Of a stretch of DNA of 11,541 nucleotides, positions 1 to 5,789 are shown in pieces. Position 1 is the first letter of the stretch, and every line of letters begins with the position of its first letter. The position numbers and the translations under genes were made by a program. Source of the DNA: Elusimicrobiota bacterium. Lineage in GTDB: Bacteria > Elusimicrobiota > Elusimicrobia > UBA1565 > UBA9628. The stretch is from NCBI GenBank assembly GCA_028871595.1, contig JAGWMT010000086.1, positions 1-11,541 of the forward strand, in the 5' to 3' direction. The notes below the pieces were generated by a model. That model did not search any database and was not told where the DNA came from. It worked only from the letters and a program-made list of their open reading frames with translations.

Positions 1-2
1 TG

Positions 3-1265
3 GCCGTCATCCATGAGGAAACGGGCAAGCCGGCGCTGGAGGCGGAGCTGGTCGAGTTCGGCGCCGCTTCCTTGCTGGTGCGCTATTTCACGGCGAACGC
101 GGAGCGGCTCCTGGGCGAGCGGCCGGCCTGGGCGCCGTGGTTCTTCCTGAACAAGCGGGCGTCGGTGCGCCGCGTCCCGCGCGGGGTCGTCGCATTGATC
201 TCGCCCTGGAACATGCCGTTCTTGATTCCTTTCGGCGACGCGTTCTGCGCGATGCTGGCGGGCAACGCGGTCCTGCTCAAGCCGTCGGAGCGGACGACGC
301 GCACGGCGCTGTGGCTGGAGTCGGTCGCCGCCTCGACCGGATTGCTGCCGGAAGGATTGCTGACCGTCCTCCCCGGCGGCGCCGCGGCGGGCCAGGCGGC
401 GGTGGACGGCGGCGATCTGGTGATGTTCACCGGCTCCGCCGCCACGGGACGCGTCGTGGCTCAGCGCGCGGCGGCCCAGCTCAAGCCCGCCATCCTGGAG
501 CTCGGCGGCAAGCACGCGATGATCGTCTGCGCGGACGCGGCGCCGGACCGCGCGGCGGCCGGGGCCGTGTGGGGCGCCATGGCCAACGCCGGGCAGGTCT
601 GCGTGGGAGTGGAACGGGTGTTCGTCGAGGCCGCCATCCACGATGAGTTCGTGGAAAAGGTCCGCGCGCGGATCCAGGCGCTCGCTCTCGGCGCCGGGCC
701 CGACGCGGAGATCGGCCGCTTCGCGTTTCCGCCCCTGCTGGACCGCGTCCAAGCCCAGCTCGACGACGCGCGCAAGAAAGGCGCCCAGGTGATCGGCGGC
801 GAGGTCCTGGACCGCGCCGGCCTGCGGATGGCGCCGGCCTTGGTCCTGGGCGCGCGCATGGACATGGCGGTGATGACCGAGGAGACCTTCGGGCCGGTCC
901 TGCCGGTGATGAAGGTCGCCCGCGCGGACGACGCGGTCGCCCTCGCCAACCGCGGACCCGAGGGGCTGGCCGCCAGCGTGTGGTCCGACGACCTGGAGAA
1001 GGCCGGCCGTTTGGCCGCCGCGCTGGAGGCGGGCATGGTCGGCATCAACGAGCCCGGCACGCATTATTCTTACGGGTCCCTGCCGTTCGGCGGCGTGAAG
1101 GGCAGCGGCCTGTGGCGGCGCCACGGCGACGAGGGCCTGCTGGCGCTCACCCACGCCCAGTCCGTGATCGCCCACGAATGGCCGGCGAACATGCCCGACC
1201 CCTGGTGGTTTCCGCGGGACCCCGGGATCATCGCGGTTCTTCGCTTTCTCCTCGGACTGCGGTGA
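3..1265 (+). CDS. Aldehyde dehydrogenase family protein (5' end cut off by the window)
   Basis: NAD(P)-dependent oxidation of an aldehyde to a carboxylic acid in the cytoplasm; the substrate cannot be told. The frame is open from base 3, and its first residues (VIHEETGKPALEAEL) already fit the family, so the start lies outside the window. The 420 visible residues cover most of a roughly 450-500 residue enzyme. Landmarks: SPWNMPF with the catalytic-site Asn at 210-212, the cofactor-loop motif FTGSAATGR (426-452), ELGGK with the general-base Glu at 498-500, GQVCVGVERV with the nucleophilic Cys at 600-602, EETFGPVLPV, and LPFGGVKGSGLWRRHG near the end. The tail (PDPWWFPRDP plus a hydrophobic stretch) resembles the WWFPY-type ends of some ALDH groups. 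The stop overlaps the GTG of the next gene (GTGA), so the two are probably co-transcribed. Family assignment is sure; subfamily is open. Confidence 0.95.
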   Translation, partial: AVIHEETGKPALEAELVEFGAASLLVRYFTANAERLLGERPAWAPWFFLNKRASVRRVPRGVVALISPWNMPFLIPFGDAFCAMLAGNAVLLKPSERTTRTALWLESVAASTGLLPEGLLTVLPGGAAAGQAAVDGGDLVMFTGSAATGRVVAQRAAAQLKPAILELGGKHAMIVCADAAPDRAAAGAVWGAMANAGQVCVGVERVFVEAAIHDEFVEKVRARIQALALGAGPDAEIGRFAFPPLLDRVQAQLDDARKKGAQVIGGEVLDRAGLRMAPALVLGARMDMAVMTEETFGPVLPVMKVARADDAVALANRGPEGLAASVWSDDLEKAGRLAAALEAGMVGINEPGTHYSYGSLPFGGVKGSGLWRRHGDEGLLALTHAQSVIAHEWPANMPDPWWFPRDPGIIAVLRFLLGLR

Positions 1266-2101
1266 TCCTGGGCATTCACGCCTCGGTGCGCCGCGGGCAT
1301 CTGCGCGCGCTCGACGAGGCGTCCGAGCTGTCGTGTGCCGCCCTTCAGGTCCTTCCGTATCCGCGGCACGTCGCTCCGACCGACGCGGACCTGGCCGCCT
1401 TCCGCGCCGCGCGCGCCGCGTCGAACGTCCGCGTCCTGCTTGTCCACTCGCGTTTCGTTCCCAGCCTGGCGTCGTCGGACGAGATGCGGCGATCCCGTTC
1501 CGTCGCTCATTTGGCGGAGGAACTGCGGCTTTGCGCCGGGCTGGGGGGCGATGCGTACGTGATCCACGCCGGGGCCTACTCGCCGGACTCGGACGCGGAA
1601 AAGGGGACTCATTTGTTTTCCGACTCCGTGCGCCGTTCCGTCGAGAAGTCTTTCTTCCGTGGAACGTTGTTGCTTGAAAACGTGCCCGGGGGCGGGCGTC
1701 GCATGGGCGGTAGCCTTGAGGAGCTGACGCGCCTCCAGGACGCAGTCAAGCCGCACGTCGCGGACCTGGGAATATGCCTGGACACGTCTCACGCCTGGGC
1801 GCAGGGTTACGATCTTTCCTCCGCGGAGGCCGCGCTCAAGTTTCTCGCGCGGGCCCACCGCCTGCTGGGCTTCGACGCGATCCGGGCCTTCCACTTAAAC
1901 GACTCCCGAGCCCTCCTCGGCTCCCATCGCGAGCATCACGAGCACTGGGGGAAAGGCCGTTTGGGACTGGAAGGATTGAAGGTCCTGCTCGAGCGGGAGG
2001 AGTTCGCCGCGACGCCCGGAATTCTGGAGACGCCGAAAGAGCCCGGGGCCGACGCCGTCAACCTGGCGCTCGCGCGGCGCCTGTCCGGGCCGGCGCGCTA
2101 G
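1262..2101 (+). CDS. nfo: Endonuclease IV (AP endonuclease, family 2, TIM barrel)
   Basis: Cleaves DNA 5' of abasic sites in base excision repair using a Zn cluster; cytoplasmic. The GTG start at 1262 overlaps the upstream stop by 4 bases and gives 279 residues, close to the 285 of E. coli Nfo; the N-terminus (ILGIHASVRRG) matches the family's G-x-H-x-S opening. Metal-ligand equivalents seen: H62 (VHSRF), H102 (VIHAG), E139 (LLENVPGG), D174 and H177 (CLDTSHAWAQGYD), H211 (FHLNDS), E224/H226 in HREHHEHWGKG, and E256 (ILETP). By alignment with E. coli (DRHHSLGEG), the Asp229 equivalent is Glu here (E224), a conservative change of one ligand; all others are kept. No Shine-Dalgarno precedes the GTG, so translation probably relies on coupling. 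The stop codon shares CTAG with that of the convergent gene. Confidence 0.92.
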   Translation: MILGIHASVRRGHLRALDEASELSCAALQVLPYPRHVAPTDADLAAFRAARAASNVRVLLVHSRFVPSLASSDEMRRSRSVAHLAEELRLCAGLGGDAYVIHAGAYSPDSDAEKGTHLFSDSVRRSVEKSFFRGTLLLENVPGGGRRMGGSLEELTRLQDAVKPHVADLGICLDTSHAWAQGYDLSSAEAALKFLARAHRLLGFDAIRAFHLNDSRALLGSHREHHEHWGKGRLGLEGLKVLLEREEFAATPGILETPKEPGADAVNLALARRLSGPAR

Positions 2102-3372
2102 ACGGAGAGGCGCATGCCTTCGCGCCCGAGCGCCACCTTCATCGCGTAGCCCTTCTCGGTCACGCGCGCGTCGGCGTCCTTGGCCATCTTGTCGAGGACA
2201 TCGTCGGCGTAGCTGTCGTCATGATGGACCAGCACCAGCTGCTTGACCTTGTTGCGTCCCGCGAAGTCCACCGCGGCCAGGAAGCTGGAGTGACCGCTGT
2301 TGCGGTTCTTCGCGTAGTCGTCGACGGTGTAGCGTCCGTCGTGGATCAGCAGGTCGGCGCCGTGGACCAGCCCGCCCAGCTTCTCGTCGTAGTCCTGGAG
2401 GGCCGTCCCGAAATCGCCGTAGATCTCGCTGTCCGGGCAGTAGGCGATCTTCCGGTCCTCGGCCTGGAGAATGTAGCCCAAGGTGGTGCCGGGGTGGTTG
2501 GCGTAAAAGGCGGTCATGCGCACGCCGGGCATGATCTCGTAGGTCTGCTCGATCAGTTCGTACACCTCGATCTTGCAGGGGGGGGTCTCGGCGCCGAAGC
2601 CCGGCTCGAACGCCTCGGCCAGGGCGGCTTCCAGGGACTTGTCGGGGTCCCCGGCGCCGCTGATGTGCAAAGTGAAGTCCTTGTCGCGGGCGCAGGGCAG
2701 GCCGGCCAGGCCCTCGACGTGATCGTGGTGGAAGTGCGTCAGGAACAGCCAAAGCTCCTTGAACTTCGCCGCTTTCATCAACTCGTTGCCCAGCAGGGCG
2801 ATGCCGGAGCCGGCGTCGAACACGATCATGCTGTGCGGCAGTTCCACCGACACGCACGCGGTGTGCTTGCCGTAGCGCGTCACCACGGGAGAGATCGCCG
2901 AGGAGGCCGAGCGGCATCCCCAGATCGTGGTCTTGAGCTCGGCGCGCGGAACCGGGGCGGGCGCCGAAGGGGCGCGCGCGGTCTTGACCGCCGCGATGCC
3001 CGACGAGTTCATGATCTCGGTGACCTTCTGGCCGAAGGTCTCCACGTCGTAGGGCTTCTCGATGAACAGCTCGGCGCCGTACTGGCGGGCGCGGGTTTTC
3101 TCGGCCTCGAAGGACTTGCCGGAGACGACGATGGCGCGGATCTTCTGGGTCTCCGGGTCGGACTTGAGCCGGTGGAGCAAGGTCAGGCCGTCGATCCCCG
3201 GCATCAGGATGTCGAGGACGACCAAGGCGGGCTGGTCGCGCCGGATCTCCTCCTGGGCCTTGAGGCTGTCCTGGATCAGGCGCGCGGTGAAGCCGGCGTC
3301 GCGCAGAAGCTCCAAGGTCAGGGAGCCCACGATGGGGTCGTCGTCCACCACGATCACTTGGGTCGGCGGCAT
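2098..3372 (-). CDS. Response regulator receiver domain fused to a metallo-beta-lactamase-fold hydrolase
   Basis: 424 residues in two domains. Residues 1-125 are a CheY-like receiver: acidic pocket DDD at 10-12, phosphoacceptor D54 (VVLDILMPG), switch residue S84 (VVSGK) and K106 (IEKPY). A Pro/Ala-rich linker (about 130-145) leads to an MBL-fold hydrolase opening with a WGCR block (151-154), then FDAGSG (185-190) and the metal motif THFHHDHVEG (H213, H215, D217, H218). Further likely ligands are H293 (NHPG), D314 (CPDSE) and H383 (LVHHDD). The hydrolase substrate is unknown; relatives include nucleic-acid and phosphodiester hydrolases. The natural reading is phosphorylation-controlled hydrolysis, but this is inference and no histidine kinase lies in the window. 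ATG at 3372 is chosen because the receiver fold begins there; the frame stays open upstream through rsmD antisense. There is no Shine-Dalgarno. It diverges from rsmD over 27 bp. Confidence 0.9.
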   Translation of the reverse strand: MPPTQVIVVDDDPIVGSLTLELLRDAGFTARLIQDSLKAQEEIRRDQPALVVLDILMPGIDGLTLLHRLKSDPETQKIRAIVVSGKSFEAEKTRARQYGAELFIEKPYDVETFGQKVTEIMNSSGIAAVKTARAPSAPAPVPRAELKTTIWGCRSASSAISPVVTRYGKHTACVSVELPHSMIVFDAGSGIALLGNELMKAAKFKELWLFLTHFHHDHVEGLAGLPCARDKDFTLHISGAGDPDKSLEAALAEAFEPGFGAETPPCKIEVYELIEQTYEIMPGVRMTAFYANHPGTTLGYILQAEDRKIAYCPDSEIYGDFGTALQDYDEKLGGLVHGADLLIHDGRYTVDDYAKNRNSGHSSFLAAVDFAGRNKVKQLVLVHHDDSYADDVLDKMAKDADARVTEKGYAMKVALGREGMRLSV

Positions 3373-3399
3373 GGGTCCGCATTCTATATAATATGGGCC
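3373..3399. promoter_or_regulatory. Compact divergent promoter region between the receiver-MBL gene and rsmD
   Basis: This 27-bp gap is sharply AT-rich in its middle (3381-3394) within a high-GC region. On the plus strand TATAAT (3387-3392), a perfect -10 consensus, ends 7 nt before the rsmD ATG. On the minus strand TAGAAT (3386-3381) ends 8 nt before the ATG of the receiver-MBL gene; TATATA and TATTAT overlap it. No convincing -35 was found on either strand, and neither gene has a Shine-Dalgarno. If transcription starts about 7 nt after the hexamer, both mRNAs would be leaderless or nearly so. The two -10 elements abut, so the polymerases would compete. Confidence 0.6.
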
Positions 3400-3999
3400 A
3401 TGCGCATCCTCGCCGGCGACAACCGCGGACGACGCTTCAAAAGCGTCCCCAAGAGCCTTCCCGTCAAGCCGATCTCTTCGCGAATCAAGAAATCGCTCTT
3501 CGACATCCTGCGTCCCTACTTGGGCGGAGCCAAATTCCTCGACCTGTACGCGGGCACCGGCTCGGTGGGCTTGGAGGCCCTCTCGCGCGGCGCCGAGTCC
3601 GCCTTCTTCGTGGATCGGGATAAGCGCTGTCTGGCCGTCATCGACGAAAACCTGAAGGCCCTGGGAATGGCGGGAAAGGGCCGCACCTCTTACGGCGATA
3701 TCCTGCAGGACCTGTCCTGGGTCGCCTACCGCGCCGGCGTGACGACGTTCGATATCGTCTTCCTCGGTCCGCCGTACCGAGACGAGGAGGACCGTCCGCT
3801 CCATTTTTCGACTCCGTCACTGGCGAGGGTGATCGAGGCGGGACTTCCGGGCCCCGACGCGCTGGTCTTGGTCCAGCATCACGTGAAGGAAGAAGTCACG
3901 GTCCCCGCGGGATGGGAGCGCTTCCGCCGGGAGAAGTACGGCGACACCTTCATGGACTTCCACCGCCGCGCCGCGGCGCCCTCCGCTCCCGCCGCGTAA
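3400..3999 (+). CDS. rsmD: 16S rRNA (guanine-N2)-methyltransferase, RsmD family
   Basis: SAM-dependent N2 methylation of G966 (E. coli numbering) of 16S rRNA during 30S assembly. 199 residues, the usual family length, beginning MRILAGDNRGRRFKS as RsmD proteins do (RI-x-G-x-x-x-G-R). SAM-binding motif I is FLDLYAGTGSVGLEALSRGA (about residues 46-65), and the C-terminal YGDT block is present. Oddity: motif IV, normally (D/N)PPY/F, reads IVFLGPPYR, with Gly at residue 123 (codon GGT, 3766-3768). The Asp/Asn normally contacts the target amino group, so activity may be altered, although the rest of the protein is well kept. ATG 3400 is the first codon fitting the family and sits 7 nt after a TATAAT; no Shine-Dalgarno. 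It is followed with no gap by the nuclease gene (TAA immediately before ATG). Confidence 0.92.
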   Translation: MRILAGDNRGRRFKSVPKSLPVKPISSRIKKSLFDILRPYLGGAKFLDLYAGTGSVGLEALSRGAESAFFVDRDKRCLAVIDENLKALGMAGKGRTSYGDILQDLSWVAYRAGVTTFDIVFLGPPYRDEEDRPLHFSTPSLARVIEAGLPGPDALVLVQHHVKEEVTVPAGWERFRREKYGDTFMDFHRRAAAPSAPAA

Positions 4000-4710
4000 A
4001 TGGAGATTTCGTACACGCGGTACCGCATCTACCGCGAGTGTCCCTGGAAGTACAAGTTCCTGTTCGTCGACGGCCGCCGGATTCCGCCGAACGAGAAGTC
4101 CTCCTTCGGATTGTCGGTTCACCGGGCCCTGGAGACCTGGCTGCGCTCCGGCGACGACTCCCTGGACGCGCTGCTGGACGCCTTGCGCGCGCGCTGGCTG
4201 GCCGGCGGCTATCCCGACGAATCGGCGGAATCCCGCTGGTACGCGAAGGCGGAGCGGGTCCTGACGCGCTTCCACGGCGAGGAGATGTCCCGCCGCGCCC
4301 GGCCCATCGCGCTCGAGAAGGAATTCACCTGGCCGCTGGGGCGGCACACGGTGCGCGGCATGATCGACCGCATCGACCAGCTCCCCGACGGCTCCTACGA
4401 ACTGATCGACTATAAGACGGGCCCGGTCGCTCCGACCCCGGACCAACTCAAGGCCGACCTCCAGCTGCGCTTTTACGCGCTGGGCGCGTTCCGCGCCCTG
4501 GGCGTGCGCGTGGCGACGTTGACCGTGGACAGCGTGACGGCGGGAGCGCGGGTGAGCATGCCCTACGACCCGTCCGGCGAGGAGGCGCTGGGCGCCGACA
4601 TCTCCGCGGCCGCGGACGAGATCGAATCGGGCCGCTTCGGCCCCGACACGCGCTACTGTCCGCGCTGCGACTTCAAGAATGACTGCGTCCATGCTATGAT
4701 CGCCCCATGA
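4000..4710 (+). CDS. Stand-alone RecB/AddB-like PD-(D/E)XK nuclease with putative 4Fe-4S motif
   Basis: 236 residues of the PDDEXK_1 (RecB-family exonuclease) type without a helicase domain. Seen in order: SYTRYRIYRECPWKYKF with C14; FGLSVHRALE with H41; GMIDRID with active-site D123; ELIDYKTG with D137 and K139; the QLRFYALGA helix (QxxxY-like); and YCPRCDFKNDC with C220, C223 and C229. The Cys spacing (one N-terminal Cys, then C-x2-C-x5-C) is the one that binds a 4Fe-4S cluster in AddB and Cas4-type nucleases. Expected activity is Mg-dependent DNA cleavage, probably on single strands or ends; the partner and role are unknown. It is too short for AddB, and no cas genes are nearby, so Cas4 is unlikely. 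It starts immediately after the rsmD stop and its stop overlaps the xylF start (ATGA). No Shine-Dalgarno is seen. Confidence 0.87.
   Translation: MEISYTRYRIYRECPWKYKFLFVDGRRIPPNEKSSFGLSVHRALETWLRSGDDSLDALLDALRARWLAGGYPDESAESRWYAKAERVLTRFHGEEMSRRARPIALEKEFTWPLGRHTVRGMIDRIDQLPDGSYELIDYKTGPVAPTPDQLKADLQLRFYALGAFRALGVRVATLTVDSVTAGARVSMPYDPSGEEALGADISAAADEIESGRFGPDTRYCPRCDFKNDCVHAMIAP
4695..4700 (+). promoter_or_regulatory. Candidate extended -10 element for xylF
   Basis: TGC followed by TATGAT, ending 6 nt before the xylF ATG at 4707, with no Shine-Dalgarno. It lies inside the last codons of the upstream nuclease gene, which also overlaps xylF by ATGA, so xylF might use both read-through and its own leaderless transcript. 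This is inference from position and sequence only. Confidence 0.4.
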
Positions 4711-5789
4711 ACCTGACCGCACGCAACTGGCTGGTCGTCGCGTCTCTGATCGTCAGCGTCGCCTTGGGCGCGACGCTCGCGCGCGGGGGGCGCGGGCCCG
4801 CGGCCGCGGGCCCCTCGGCCCGTCCGCTCATCGGCCTCTCCCTGGACACGCTCAAGGAAGAGCGCTGGCAGCGCGACAAGGAGGTCTTCGAGGCGAAGGC
4901 CGGCGAAATGGGCGCGGACCTGCTGGTGCAGGCCGCCAACAGCGACGACACGCGCCAGATGCAGGACGTGCAGGCGCTGATCAGCCGGCACGTGGGGGCC
5001 ATCATCATCGCCCCGCACAACGGGGCGGCGATGGCCAAGGCCGTGGATTTGGCTCATGAGGCGGGGATTCCCGTGATCTCCTATGATCGCCTGATCACCG
5101 GCGCCGACGTGGACCTGTACGTGGCCTTCGACGCGGTGCGCATCGGCGAGATGCAGGCGCAGGCGCTCCTGTCCAAGCTCAAGGACCGCCGCCCGATCCG
5201 GCTGGTCCGCATCCAGGGCGCGAAGACCGACCACAATTCCTTCCTGGTGAAGCAGGGCCAGGACGATATCCTGGCGCCGCTGATCACGAAGGGCGAGATC
5301 AAGGTCGTCCATGAGGACTGGGCCCAGGAGTGGCGGCCGGAGAACGCGAAAAAGATCATGAACGCGGCGCTCACGCGCAACGGCCACGCCATCGACGCCG
5401 TGCTGTGCGCCAACGACGGCACCGCCGGAGGCGCGATCCAGGCGCTCAGCGAGGAAGGGCTGGCGGGCAAGGTGGTCGTCGTGGGTCAGGACGCGGAACT
5501 GGTGGCCTGCCAGCGCATCGCGTCCGGCACGCAGGCGGCGACCATCTACAAGCCCACCGTGCTGGAAGTGACCGCGGCGCTGGACGCGGCGATCAGGATG
5601 ATCAAGGGACGCCCCATCGTCGCGCGCGAGGAAATGGACAACGGCAAGGGGAAGATTCCCACCATCCTGAAGGACACCATCGCGGTGACCCGGGAGAACC
5701 TGCTGGCCACGGTCGTCAAGGACGGCTACCATTCGTACGACGACGTGTACAAGGGCGTGCCCGCCGACCAGAGGCCGAAGCGCCCGTGA
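4707..5789 (+). CDS. xylF: D-xylose-type ABC transporter, periplasmic substrate-binding protein
   Basis: Periplasmic binding protein that delivers a sugar, probably D-xylose, to the XylGH permease. 360 residues. The N-terminus has a hydrophobic segment (about residues 9-24) and an Arg/Gly/Ala/Pro-rich linker before the mature domain at residue 38 or so; there is no lipobox Cys, so it is either cleaved or stays anchored. Similarity to E. coli XylF is recognisable throughout: SLDTLKEERWQRDKEVF, IIIAPHNG, ISYDRLI, DWAQEWRPENAKKIMNAALT, CANDGTAGGAIQALSEEGL, VVGQDAEL, SGTQAATIYKPT and the end VVKDGYHSYDDVY. The related glucose/galactose and ribose binding proteins are less similar in these blocks, though xylose-type systems may take other sugars. 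It opens a three-gene operon with 4-base overlaps. Confidence 0.93.
   Translation: MNLTARNWLVVASLIVSVALGATLARGGRGPAAAGPSARPLIGLSLDTLKEERWQRDKEVFEAKAGEMGADLLVQAANSDDTRQMQDVQALISRHVGAIIIAPHNGAAMAKAVDLAHEAGIPVISYDRLITGADVDLYVAFDAVRIGEMQAQALLSKLKDRRPIRLVRIQGAKTDHNSFLVKQGQDDILAPLITKGEIKVVHEDWAQEWRPENAKKIMNAALTRNGHAIDAVLCANDGTAGGAIQALSEEGLAGKVVVVGQDAELVACQRIASGTQAATIYKPTVLEVTAALDAAIRMIKGRPIVAREEMDNGKGKIPTILKDTIAVTRENLLATVVKDGYHSYDDVYKGVPADQRPKRP
4794..4813. repeat. Perfect 20-bp GC-only palindrome inside xylF
   Basis: GGGCCCGCGGCCGCGGGCCC reads identically on both strands. It lies in the codons for the Gly/Ala/Pro linker between the XylF signal/anchor segment and the binding domain. In mRNA it could fold into a stable hairpin (8-bp stem, 4-nt loop) about 90 nt after the start codon. 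It may be chance in such GC-rich DNA; no second copy was noticed in the window. Confidence 0.6.

Noticed and set aside
980..1261. An N-terminal extension of about 94 residues in frame with endonuclease IV
   Set aside because: It is Arg/Pro-rich sequence read out of frame through the aldehyde dehydrogenase. The family N-terminus begins at the GTG at 1262.
1774..3399. A very long plus-strand open frame leading into rsmD
   Set aside because: It is the low-complexity antisense of the receiver-MBL gene, open because of high GC and absence of stops. RsmD homology starts only at 3400.
3373..3804. A 144-residue upstream extension of the receiver-MBL frame
   Set aside because: It is antisense to rsmD and has no family similarity. 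The receiver domain begins at the ATG at 3372.
4000..4710. Nuclease as Cas4 of a CRISPR system
   Set aside because: There are no direct-repeat arrays and no other cas genes in the window. The shared motifs are general to Fe-S PD-(D/E)XK nucleases.
5330..5785. An N-terminal extension of XylG
   Set aside because: It is xylF read in another frame, Arg/Gly-rich. The XylG fold begins at the GTG overlapping the xylF stop.
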